NCBI GenBank assembly: GCA_017405675.1
Contig: JAFRAB010000048.1
Span: 34,701-98,700, forward strand
Reading direction: 5' to 3'
Source: Erysipelotrichaceae bacterium
GTDB lineage: Bacteria > Bacillota_I > Bacilli_A > Erysipelotrichales > Erysipelotrichaceae
DNA: 64,000 nucleotides
Below the pieces are notes generated by a model, which searched no databases, was not told where the DNA came from, and worked only from the letters and a program-made list of their open reading frames with translations. The position numbers and the translations under genes are program-made. Each line of letters begins with the position of its first letter. Within the stretch, counting starts at the first letter, position 1. Shown here piece after piece: positions 28,301 to 35,507 of the stretch.

Positions 28301-28422
28301 ACAAATATCTTTGTGTCAAAATCTATATCCGACGTTTTTAGTGATTGATAACTATACCCCAGTCTCAAAAACTGAAATGTTGCAGGTATTTTTACTCTAG
28401 TATCTTCGTTAAATTGCTTCAT
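25351..28422 (-). CDS. hsdR: Type I restriction system endonuclease/translocase HsdR
   Basis: A 1023-residue motor and nuclease subunit. The N-terminal nuclease domain has RPDINVL and FLEVKKP near residues 120-140 (PD-(D/E)XK). Superfamily 2 motifs follow: Walker A in TQGSGKTELA near 335, DEAH in FIDEAHRSY near 445, ALTGTPL motif III and LLQTISRVNRPY motif VI near 660. A helical C-terminal domain binds the methylase. The start follows GGAGCGGTAGAG. The gene order R-M-S is on one strand behind a small XRE gene. No frameshift or lost motif is seen, so the system looks active. Confidence 0.95.
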   Translation of the reverse strand: MKQFNEDTRVKIPATFQFLRLGYSYQSLKTSDIDFDTKIFVNRFKPALEMINNKSISDNDILLLLSEIHALMRNNDLGRSFYKRLTDTTADIKLVDFDNFDNNDFAVVDELPFTIEKDTEEGSFRPDINVLINGMPLAFLEVKKPNNDGGIQEEFNRMINKRLQNPAYRKFFNFIQIVSFSNNMPYENEDNDDIEMVKAGSFYTTPNGNKTTFSFFREDEANYHNNYPYIQLDDDECREYISDLGYDPANFDSSEFKTNNVVDTPCNQFVTSVFDKERLLYIIKNGLIYIKASNDNPPEKHIMRYPQFFAARNLIRRLDKGEKRGIIWHTQGSGKTELAAYCNGIIKDYYAKKDIITRFFFVVDRLELLRQDNGEFSNRYFSVVNAQSRESFGKELNRILKKKTDDDTIGEFVVVNIQKFEEAMPQAQNAYDADIQRVFFIDEAHRSYAKNGAYFKNLILCDPNAVFIALTGTPLLSKKERSNLKFGDYIHKYFYDKSIADGYTLRIKKEKIDTVVKTEIKNNLQMEDPDLNKADVFESDPYIRYLGNWIDKDFKNFRIVNMDNSIGGMIVCRTNPQAKKLHDWFHDNSSLSTGLVISDEGNPLQSEANKNNQKEFKYDGRPDLLIVEYMLTTGYDVSRLKKMYLLRGPHAQNLLQTISRVNRPYKSPNGKVYHYGYITDFVDIEEEYDRTLEDYLKELEADINIGDEDGEHNSLAGLVVDVNSIREKYNKYLTELNNINNEDDLEKFSQKLTWFTKQILLKIKHQLNGIKDCYVEFMLSNAMEDAAQIDFDLIKKKLRLTQERIDFINLQESPVRMLEIISDEEVVEIVYEFIKTSISIIDLGKFNPDDPRYVKFTDTLTKVKAEINKNRNKSDIKMVNLDAALQILFSRMNMMSIDDLDSLTEEMRELLAQAIAINAENERLASIYDGNFALVKTYQDIIVDRPELDNKDIEAAVQYIYSEIKEGIDTNILIVQGREGFIDEAKKKVVKGLLKAGLYKKLNLKDWIQKLLSDLYTNLQNFR

Positions 28423-28504
28423 CTCTACCGCTCCAATCTACTGTGATAATCTTATATTCCATTATTAGTCTAATAACTGTCTTGTGCAAAAAAACTGACT
28501 TGCC

Positions 28505-28711
28505 TTACTCATTAACAATCTCAGCAATATCATCAAAAGAACAGCGGAAGTATTCGCATATTTTGACAAGTATATTAACTCTGACATCCTCATTTTTCCC
28601 TAATTTGGCCAAAGCGTTTGTGCTGATCTTGGTTGCAGCAACTAGGTCCATCTTCTTCATGCCGTTCTCTTCTAGCTTTTTCCATAACTTTGCATAGCTT
28701 ACCTTTGCCAT
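28505..28711 (-). CDS. Small XRE/Cro-type regulator upstream of hsdR
   Basis: A 68-residue helix-turn-helix protein of the YozG-like group (residues about 17-55: MKKMDLVAATKISTNALAKL). It starts after GAGGACAATATT and ends 82 bases before hsdR on the same strand. Its size and place match the control proteins that time restriction gene expression after entry into a new host. It may also bind the divergent promoter of the MrcB_N-DUF3883 gene across the 173-bp gap at 28712-28884. Confidence 0.88.
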   Translation of the reverse strand: MAKVSYAKLWKKLEENGMKKMDLVAATKISTNALAKLGKNEDVRVNILVKICEYFRCSFDDIAEIVNE

Positions 28712-28884
28712 AATATTGTCCTCATATTTCTTTTGTTTAGATAATTATATCATGAATACCATTTTATATTCTTTGCAAAATTCAAAAAATAATAATGTAA
28801 CAAGGAGCTGATCTAGCTAAGCAATCCTTTAATTAGTATAATTTATATGTAAATATGGAACATCCATAGGAAGGATACAGCATT

Positions 28885-30102
28885 ATGAAAGAGTCATTCC
28901 AATATATTCTCGACACCTATTCCTACCTTGGTTCAAAGGTTGATAAAGGAACAGAAACTTATCGTGAGCTCACTCATGTCTTACCGGAAGAAATCAAAAA
29001 GATCCTCAAGGATAGAGAGGACTTAATTGTTAAAGGATCTATGGGACAAGGCAACAGAACAGATTATCCTTGGATTTCTATTCTGAACAGGAATGTAACA
29101 ACATCCACTCAGAAAGGTCTTTATGTTGTTTTCTTATTCAAAAAAGATATGTCAGGTTTCTACCTCACCCTTAACCAGGGAATAACCAATTTCGAGAATA
29201 AGTATAAAAAGGACAAATATACTAATGCTGTTAAGGTATCCACCTATTTCAGATCTGAAATTGATGATGACTCATTTTCAAAAGATCCTATCTCTCTTGG
29301 AAGCAACAAGAAGGACCTAGGTTATGGATATGAGAAAACAACTGTAATCCAGACATACTACCCTTCTAATGATTTTTCGGAAGAAAAGCTTGAGCAGGAT
29401 TTAATAGAAATCATGGGAATTTATGATTCAATAGTAGATCATTTTGATTCTGCCAATTATGACACTGTAATTGATCGTGTCCTTGCCGATGAAACAGACC
29501 ACCTTATTTCTGCTGATGAAGCAATTGAACAGATCAAGGAAGTTATAGATCCATATGATGATATTCCATTTGGATTCAATAGATCACTTAAGCTGGTTGA
29601 AGCATACAGCGAACGTGACAACAAATTTTCAAAAATCACTACTCCAAGGCTAAGTAAAATTGACTATGCTAAAAAAGCAGCTAAGGATGCAGAGACCGGA
29701 CTACTTGGTGAAGAATTAGTAATGAAGTATGAAAAGGACCGTTTAGCTGAATTAGGCTTAGAAGATTACGCTGAAAAGGTTAAATGGGTATCTAAAGAAT
29801 CAGACGCTTATGGTTATGACATTCTATCCTATACGGTTGCTAAAAACGGTAAGGTCCAAAAATTATATATTGAAGTCAAAACTACAACATCAAAGGTTGA
29901 TACTGAATTCTATGTTTCAAGAAATGAAGTTTCTAAGTCCATAGAGTTCTCCAACAATTATTGTGTATATAGGCTATACGCCGTTAAGACAGCAACGCCT
30001 CATTTCTACAAAGCGTTTGGCAAGATTGAAGATAACTTCACATTAGATCCAGTCACCTATATGGCTCGATATAAATACAATGTTCCTAAATCATTAAGTT
30101 AG
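28885..30102 (+). CDS. Type IV-like restriction protein: MrcB_N (DUF3578) plus DUF3883 nuclease domain
   Basis: A 405-residue two-domain protein. Residues about 5-190 match the DUF3578/MrcB N-terminal domain, thought to sense modified DNA (GSMGQGNRTDYPWISIL and FYLTLNQG). Residues about 270-400 match DUF3883, a PD-(D/E)XK-like domain with GYDILSY and YIEVKTT as the D and E-x-K residues. No AAA motor is fused, unlike full McrB. The start follows AGGAAGGATACAGCATT. It is divergent from the type I operon and 19 bases ahead of the DUF6602 gene. The likely role is cleavage of modified phage DNA; the modification is unknown. Confidence 0.85.
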   Translation: MKESFQYILDTYSYLGSKVDKGTETYRELTHVLPEEIKKILKDREDLIVKGSMGQGNRTDYPWISILNRNVTTSTQKGLYVVFLFKKDMSGFYLTLNQGITNFENKYKKDKYTNAVKVSTYFRSEIDDDSFSKDPISLGSNKKDLGYGYEKTTVIQTYYPSNDFSEEKLEQDLIEIMGIYDSIVDHFDSANYDTVIDRVLADETDHLISADEAIEQIKEVIDPYDDIPFGFNRSLKLVEAYSERDNKFSKITTPRLSKIDYAKKAAKDAETGLLGEELVMKYEKDRLAELGLEDYAEKVKWVSKESDAYGYDILSYTVAKNGKVQKLYIEVKTTTSKVDTEFYVSRNEVSKSIEFSNNYCVYRLYAVKTATPHFYKAFGKIEDNFTLDPVTYMARYKYNVPKSLS

Positions 30103-30121
30103 TAGGAAAAGGAGAGGATTG

Positions 30122-31255
30122 ATGTTTTTATACAATTTGGAAGATATTGCTAGAAAACTACAAATAGATTATCAAGGTGTATCAAAAAGAATAGAACACA
30201 ATGGTATAAAAGGATCTCTGCGCGAAGATATTTTAAAATCTTATATCAGAGCGTTGCTCCCTACTAAATATTCGGTTACTAGCGGAGTCATTATGGATTG
30301 TGCTCAATCACAAAGCAAGCAACAAGACTGTATAATTTATGATTCTTTTAGCTGTCCAAACTTTTTTAAAACTGAGACAAACACAGTACTACCTATAGAA
30401 AGTGTGTATGCAACTATTGAAATAAAATCTTCTTTAGATTATGCAACATTAGAACAAAGTGTCTACAATATTCAGAGTGTTAGAAGATTGAAAAAATTTG
30501 GTAATGGTTTAAGTGCCAAAAACATATTCTCTTCTGAATATCCACTTGGTTTTGTTTTTTCTTATACATCATCTTTATCATTAGAAAAACTGCAGTTAAA
30601 ACTAACTGAGCTTAATAAAAAGATTACGCCTTCCGAACAATTATCTATTGTTTGTATACTAGACAAAGGGCTTATATTTAACGTAAGAAAAAACAACATA
30701 ATGGAATTTGAAATAATTCCTTCTGAAGGCACAATTTTAGGTCGATCTGAATCCGGAATTGAAAAATCTTTATATGCCTTCTATCTTTTCTTCCTTGAGT
30801 ATATTAATTCGGTAATAATACAGGTTCCTAGTTTAGTACAATATGCGATCAACATGAATGCTCTTCAACTCCCATTAAATATTCCTACTAGCATCATCCC
30901 AGATGATGCAATTATAAAAGAAGGTCCTTTTACAACTAGTTATGGAGATACAAAACAAGCACTATCAATTAATCAAAAATATCCGCATTTATACGATGGG
31001 GAAATGTCGTTAAACGATTTCAAAGAATACTTTTTGAGTAAAGACTTTTTTAAAATTATTAGCATCGGCACTAAGATGTCAAATGCTCCTTTAGGCTCAA
31101 TCAATATTTATGGATTAACAATCGCTCCACAAGAATATATGAAATTATTGTCATCTGTTGAAACATACTCCAGTAACACAGATTCAACAGTTTATTTTGA
31201 TTCATTTATCACTAAATGCTATGAAGCATATCTATCTTCTACTAAAAAAGCATGA
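30122..31255 (+). CDS. DUF6602 nuclease-like protein
   Basis: A 377-residue soluble protein. The N-terminal half fits the DUF6602 pattern: HNGIKGSLREDILKSYIRAL, then a SGVIMD strand, SKQQDCIIYD with the acidic residue, and TIEIKSSLDYA with an E-x-K pair, together a PD-(D/E)XK-like core around residues 25-120. The C-terminal half is not recognised. ATG 30122 after GGAGAGGATTG is preferred over the TTG three bases earlier. It is coupled to the MrcB_N-DUF3883 gene 19 bases upstream and ends at a clear terminator. Confidence 0.75.
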   Translation: MFLYNLEDIARKLQIDYQGVSKRIEHNGIKGSLREDILKSYIRALLPTKYSVTSGVIMDCAQSQSKQQDCIIYDSFSCPNFFKTETNTVLPIESVYATIEIKSSLDYATLEQSVYNIQSVRRLKKFGNGLSAKNIFSSEYPLGFVFSYTSSLSLEKLQLKLTELNKKITPSEQLSIVCILDKGLIFNVRKNNIMEFEIIPSEGTILGRSESGIEKSLYAFYLFFLEYINSVIIQVPSLVQYAINMNALQLPLNIPTSIIPDDAIIKEGPFTTSYGDTKQALSINQKYPHLYDGEMSLNDFKEYFLSKDFFKIISIGTKMSNAPLGSINIYGLTIAPQEYMKLLSSVETYSSNTDSTVYFDSFITKCYEAYLSSTKKA

Positions 31256-31289
31256 TCCTCACTATATATGGTCAAGGCCATGCTTTTTA
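31244..31289 (+). terminator. Terminator of the two-gene restriction module
   Basis: AAAAAGCATG (31245-31254) pairs perfectly with CATGCTTTTT (31279-31288). It overlaps the DUF6602 stop and ends the plus-strand module. Confidence 0.8.
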
Positions 31290-31313
31290 CTGTCTTATAA
31301 AAGTCTCAGTATT

Positions 31314-31493
31314 CACCGTTAATGCGGTGGAAAATGTTGCTATTAAGAATTTACTCCGCACGGAGTAAATTGCGGAATAAATTACTTCCCCTGAACCGGC
31401 GAAGTAAATGGCGAAGTAAAATATAGTGCCATTATTCGGCACTATAAATTCTTAAATAACACTCATTACTCATCGTTAATCAGGGTGAAAATG
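31314..31493. repeat. Structured repeat element at the edge of the defence island
   Basis: This stretch has no gene. A 23-base repeat (31314-31336 and 31471-31493, 18 of 23 identical) flanks nested inverted repeats: an outer pair TAAGAATTT/AAATTCTTA (31344-31352, 31446-31454), a perfect 11-bp palindromic arm pair (31348-31358, 31361-31371) and a 9-bp hairpin TATAGTGCC/GGCACTATA (31422-31430, 31438-31446). It could be a MITE-like element, a recombination site or a structured RNA. No transposase lies near. Confidence 0.5.
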
Positions 31494-31589
31494 GCTGGAT
31501 ACTCTACCTGAGATTCATAAAATCCTTCTACGTATAATAATGATTATTTTTTTCTGCTATCAAAAAGCAGGCCTACCATTTGGCAACGC

Positions 31590-31616
31590 TATAATGACCC
31601 GTCGAAAGGCGGGTTA
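31590..31616 (+). promoter_or_regulatory. Promoter -10 and leader hairpin of the truncated prepilin peptidase
   Basis: TATAAT (31590-31595) is followed by CCCGTC-GAAA-GGCGGG (31598-31613), a hairpin with a GNRA-type loop that buries the AAAGGCGG ribosome site. The same arrangement precedes the intact gene at 62252. Confidence 0.55.
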
Positions 31617-31621
31617 TTTTT

Positions 31622-31738
31622 ATGAGATTTGATTTGATCATTTTACTGATATTTTTGCTGTGTATTGCAATCAGCGATTACAAAAGAGATTATCAATATC
31701 AACAATCTCATCTTCGGAACTCCACGAGGCAATGCTGA
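31622..31738 (+). pseudogene. Truncated prepilin peptidase (A24 family) remnant
   Basis: The frame begins MRFDLIILLIFLLCIAISDY, nearly the same as the intact protein at 62252, and keeps the first catalytic aspartate. Homology ends after DYKR at about 31688; the next 15 codons are foreign and run to a TGA. The second catalytic region (GGGD) is absent, so it cannot be active. The homologous stretch including the promoter covers 31586-31688 and matches 62214-62318. The foreign bases come from the antisense of a rhamnosidase-like gene end. Confidence 0.85.
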
Positions 31739-31964
31739 CGTTTACCGTTTCACGTTCTGATGGAACACAGGAAATATGACAATGCATGTCAGCAGAATAA
31801 ACAACACCACTATCAAAGGACAGACCTTTATCACCAATGGCTTTGATCCTATATGCCTTTTGATCATGTGTGTCAGCTACATTCCATGAAACAGTTACTG
31901 GATTCAAGCTGAATATGATGTCAGGCTTCATGTGATTGATTCTGATTCTGTTTATTCTGTTCAT
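31671..31964 (-). pseudogene. Truncated N-terminal fragment of a GH78-like alpha-L-rhamnosidase
   Basis: A 97-codon frame starting after AAGGAAGTC, 12 bases behind the GH1 gene. Residues 12-90 resemble the first beta-sandwich domain of GH78 enzymes (FSLNPVTVSWNV, QKAYRIKAIG, FDSGVVYS). The frame ends in LFCNR, which is antisense prepilin peptidase sequence, so the gene is cut at about 31688. The full enzyme would have some 800 more residues. It was probably the last gene of glycan operon 1. A short intact beta-sandwich protein is less likely because the break coincides with that of the other gene. Confidence 0.65.
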
Positions 31965-31976
31965 GACTTCCTTTTC

Positions 31977-33302
31977 CTATTTCAGCAGTACAGCTCCATT
32001 GCTGTCAATAATTCTCTTATAATCCCAGGCTGAATCCTTGATAATTCTTTCCTGCGTATTGAAATCAACATAGACCAGACCAAACCTTGGATCATAACCT
32101 TCTGCCCATTCAAAATTATCCATTATCGACCAATGAAGATAGCCCAATACCGGTATATCTTCATTAACCGCTCTTAACAATGCTGTCAGATAACGGTGAA
32201 TGAAATCTGTTCTCTGAGGATCGTGTACTCTCCCGTCCAGAGAAACAACATCGTTTTCGGCAAGCCCGTTTTCCGTAATCATGACCGGCATATGATACTT
32301 ATCATAAACAAACTTCACATTCCAGTACATGACTCTTTCATCAATGACCCATCCAAGTGAATTTCTCGGTAATCCTGGATCTGCTTTCTGAGTTGCTCCT
32401 CCCCAGGTATTGTAATTGAATGATGTATAGATATTGAGGCCTATGTAATCTATAGGCTGATAATATGCATCAATCACTTTCTGGTTAACATGATATATTC
32501 CATATGCTCTTACGGATTTCTTTGCCAGGATCGGGTCCATGAACCAGCGGTTTGCCATCAGCCCCGGGCCTTCTTCAACACTGAGCCTTCTGGCTTTTTC
32601 AATCTCCTGTTCAGACTCATCAGAAGGAACAAATGCTCCGCTGGAAAAGGACACACCTACGGTTGGCTGAAGAACTGCTTTTTCTCTTATAACTTTTACT
32701 GCTGTCCAATGTGCCTTCAGGCAGTTTTCCGTCAGCTTACTTAAAGCCAGATAATTGCGTTTGAACGGGGCATGGACTCCCTGCATGTAGCCATTCATGA
32801 TAAAACAGCCTGGTTCATTTATGGTTATCCAGCTCCTGACTCGGTCAGACAGAGCTTCCACAACCGTTTTGGTATATTCAGCAAACAATGGAACTATCTT
32901 CTCTGAAAGCCATCCGCCTTTTTTATAGACCCATGCTGGCATGTCCCAGTGATATATGGTAACCATCGGTTCAATACCGGCTGAAAGAAGCTCATCAACC
33001 AACTCTGAATAGAACCTAAGCCCATTCTGATTAACTGCACCTTCTTCAGGTATTATTCTGGACCAGCTGATGGAAAAACGATAGGTTTTCAGGCCCAGCT
33101 GTTTCATCAGCTGAACATCTTCCTTCATATGATGATAATGGTCACAGGAGACATGGCATGTTTCTCCGTTTTTTATCTTCTTTTTTGGAGCTATATCCCA
33201 GATGCTTGGAGTTCTGCCGTCTTCATCAAATGCACCTTCTATCTGTGCCGAAGCCGAAGCTGCTCCCCATATGAAGTTTTCAGGAAATCCTTTACTGTTC
33301 AT
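31977..33302 (-). CDS. Family 1 glycoside hydrolase (beta-glucosidase type)
   Basis: A 441-residue TIM-barrel retaining beta-glycosidase, full length. The acid/base is E163 in TINEPG and the nucleophile E344 in ITENGLAEN. The N-terminal FIWGAASASAQIEGA signature is present. No signal peptide, so it acts in the cytoplasm on sugar brought in by the GPH importer. It lacks clear marks of a 6-phospho-beta-glucosidase, and the importer does not phosphorylate. The start follows GGAGACGGTTTATA and overlaps the SGNH gene by 11 bases. Confidence 0.93.
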   Translation of the reverse strand: MNSKGFPENFIWGAASASAQIEGAFDEDGRTPSIWDIAPKKKIKNGETCHVSCDHYHHMKEDVQLMKQLGLKTYRFSISWSRIIPEEGAVNQNGLRFYSELVDELLSAGIEPMVTIYHWDMPAWVYKKGGWLSEKIVPLFAEYTKTVVEALSDRVRSWITINEPGCFIMNGYMQGVHAPFKRNYLALSKLTENCLKAHWTAVKVIREKAVLQPTVGVSFSSGAFVPSDESEQEIEKARRLSVEEGPGLMANRWFMDPILAKKSVRAYGIYHVNQKVIDAYYQPIDYIGLNIYTSFNYNTWGGATQKADPGLPRNSLGWVIDERVMYWNVKFVYDKYHMPVMITENGLAENDVVSLDGRVHDPQRTDFIHRYLTALLRAVNEDIPVLGYLHWSIMDNFEWAEGYDPRFGLVYVDFNTQERIIKDSAWDYKRIIDSNGAVLLK

Positions 33303-33984
33303 TATAAACCGTCTCCTTTTTTATCACATCATTCATTATCTGTGCGATCATTGCCGCACCTTCTTTATTCGGATGTATTCCGTCAGTGAACAATTCATCT
33401 CTGTTATTAAATGCATCATATATATTAACATATTCCAGTCCTTTTTCTTTGCATACACGTTTTATCACCGGAATTATATGGTTTCTGATCATGTCATCTC
33501 TTACCTCAAACCTTTTCTGTAATGCGGGCAAAGGAGAAGCAATTATCACTCTGCTTCCAAGAAACGGACTTATGAGCTTTTCATAATCCTTTTTCAACAT
33601 CTCAGCACTTTCAAGGTTATGAGGTTTTGAATCATTTGTTCCCAGCAGGATAATCGCAATGTCAGGATCGAACTCAATGCTTTTTCCATACATTGCCTCT
33701 TTCATGTAAGGATGATCTCCCTGGGAGCTGATGGTTCTGCCTGAGCAACCGTAGTTATTGACGCAATAACCGTTTCCCAGTATTTTCTGCAGAACTGCAG
33801 GAAAGTTATTGCGGCTCCAGTTATCAATATCATAGCCATAGGTAGTACTGTCCCCTATACAGGCTATTTTTATCTGAAATTCCTTCGCTTTAATAAGTGG
33901 ATGATAACAATCAATACTGCCCTTTTCAACATAATGATGCAAAACAGCTGCTGATAAGCCTAAGAGTACGAATACTATGATCAT
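33292..33984 (-). CDS. SGNH/GDSL hydrolase with N-terminal membrane anchor
   Basis: A 230-residue esterase-type hydrolase. Catalytic blocks are GDSTTYG (nucleophile Ser near residue 45), the Gly and Asn of GTND near 114, and DGIHPN near 202 with Asp and His. Residues 1-16 are hydrophobic (MIIVFVLLGLSAAVLH) and may form a signal anchor, which would place the enzyme outside, unlike the other cytoplasmic enzymes of this operon. The start overlaps the GH43 stop by ATGA. Deacetylation of a glycan is the likely role. Confidence 0.85.
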   Translation of the reverse strand: MIIVFVLLGLSAAVLHHYVEKGSIDCYHPLIKAKEFQIKIACIGDSTTYGYDIDNWSRNNFPAVLQKILGNGYCVNNYGCSGRTISSQGDHPYMKEAMYGKSIEFDPDIAIILLGTNDSKPHNLESAEMLKKDYEKLISPFLGSRVIIASPLPALQKRFEVRDDMIRNHIIPVIKRVCKEKGLEYVNIYDAFNNRDELFTDGIHPNKEGAAMIAQIMNDVIKKETVYNEQ

Positions 33985-35432
33985 GTTCTTCTTCCATCAA
34001 ATTCCAGTAATGTGATATTAATTCGTCCAGATATGACGGTCATGGTGAATGCTTCTTTCTCTGAACCGCTTATTGGGCAGGTATATTTCTGATACTCATC
34101 TGAATCAATGGGAATATCACTCCCCATTACTTTGAGTATTCCTTTCCCACGGGCAGTGATGCTGACACATGCTGTTTCAGATAAGTCAAAATACTTATAT
34201 ATTACAGCAGTTCCGGCAGTCAGATCTGCCAGATACTGTATGCCGTTTTCTTCAGTTATTCGCGGTAATGTCTGCTGTTTGCCTATTCCCATCTTTATCG
34301 GTTTAACTGTGGTCAGATTACAGCAGATGGAAGCAGGATAACTGCCTGTTCCCTTTAATGATTTTCCGCAAATGCCGCTGGTTGTCATTTCAACCTGCTG
34401 TATCGTCCCATCCTCATTGATCGTGATTCTTTCGGCACAGGCCTGTCGGGAATAATCGGTGTTATTGGTACAGCGATGATAAAAGACATAATACTCACCA
34501 TTGATTCTTTCAATACTGCCATGGATAGTTCCTGAATTATTCCTTGGGCTGGTATTTCCCTTATAGCCCAAATCACTGTTTGATATTATAACACCTCGGT
34601 ATTGGAAATCCCTGTCAGGGTAATTTGAGGTTGCATAAGCAAGTTCATTGTTTTCACCCGATGAATAGATCAGATAATAAAGACCATTGAACTTACGGAT
34701 GCTGGCAGCTTCATAAAAGGCGTGGTGATATAATTCAGTATTCTTTCCAGCTGTAGTCTTACTGTCCAGAACAGCTTTTGGTTCCGATTTTACCGTAACC
34801 ATGTCATCTTCAAGTTCAACTACTGCACAGGAAAGAATGCTTGGATGAGTATTTCTTATTTCCCTTAGTGTTCTGTTGCAAAGCTTTGAAAGAACACAGT
34901 CATATAAAGGCCTCAATATCACAGAGCGGAAATCTCTGCCCAAACCCCAGCCGTAATAAAGCCAGATACGGCTATTATCGTTGATAACGGCTGGGTCGTT
35001 CGTCAGATATTTAAGAACAGGCTGCCCGTCAGGATAACGTATGTCACCCAGATATTCAAAAGGGCCTTCCGGTCTGTCTGATACAGCAACTGACATTGGG
35101 CCAAAGGCCTTTGTATCAGGCCCGGCAGCGAAATAATACAGATAGTATCTGCCGTCATTTCCTCTTACACAGTCTGGCGCATAAAAATCTACCAGTTTTC
35201 CATTTACCGATCTTGGATCCTGACTTTTTCGATAACTGACACCATGGCACTTCCATTCAGAAAGATCATTCACTGAAGCTGACCAGACCGTATAATCTTG
35301 CACACAGAAACGGGTTGAACATGCCATGTCATGACTTCCATAAAGATATACTCTGTCACCGAAAACATGCGGCTCCCCATCAGGAATATATTCCCCTAAC
35401 GGTAAGAACGGATTCATCGTTTTTTTTGTCAT
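33981..35432 (-). CDS. Family 43 glycoside hydrolase
   Basis: A 483-residue five-bladed beta-propeller enzyme with a C-terminal beta-sandwich (last 120 residues or so). The general-base aspartate is in YIPDGEPHVF, YLYGSHD follows, and the blade motifs LTNDPAVI and YEAASIRK (with the acid glutamate) are present. The family removes arabinose, xylose or galactose. ATG 35432 gives the usual family N-terminus; an in-frame ATG at 35468 with a GAGG site is the alternative. No signal peptide. It is coupled to the SGNH gene. Confidence 0.88.
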   Translation of the reverse strand: MTKKTMNPFLPLGEYIPDGEPHVFGDRVYLYGSHDMACSTRFCVQDYTVWSASVNDLSEWKCHGVSYRKSQDPRSVNGKLVDFYAPDCVRGNDGRYYLYYFAAGPDTKAFGPMSVAVSDRPEGPFEYLGDIRYPDGQPVLKYLTNDPAVINDNSRIWLYYGWGLGRDFRSVILRPLYDCVLSKLCNRTLREIRNTHPSILSCAVVELEDDMVTVKSEPKAVLDSKTTAGKNTELYHHAFYEAASIRKFNGLYYLIYSSGENNELAYATSNYPDRDFQYRGVIISNSDLGYKGNTSPRNNSGTIHGSIERINGEYYVFYHRCTNNTDYSRQACAERITINEDGTIQQVEMTTSGICGKSLKGTGSYPASICCNLTTVKPIKMGIGKQQTLPRITEENGIQYLADLTAGTAVIYKYFDLSETACVSITARGKGILKVMGSDIPIDSDEYQKYTCPISGSEKEAFTMTVISGRINITLLEFDGRRT

Positions 35433-35507
35433 ATTGAATGATTTCCTTTCAGTATTGTCCTGAATCATATAACCTCACATAATCAGAATCTGTGCGCATG
35501 GCTAACC

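Noticed and set aside
31422..31446. ATAGTGCCATTATT occurs both in the boundary hairpin and at about 62617-62630, behind the intact prepilin peptidase.
   Set aside because: A 14-base match between two AT-rich places is expected by chance several times in a window of this size, and the flanks do not align.
31314..31493. The boundary repeats considered as a CRISPR array.
   Set aside because: Only two degenerate repeat copies with a single structured 134-base gap and no cas genes; not a CRISPR array.
31977..33302. Reading the GH1 enzyme as a 6-phospho-beta-glucosidase.
   Set aside because: The operon's transporter is a non-phosphorylating GPH symporter and there is no PTS gene in the cluster.
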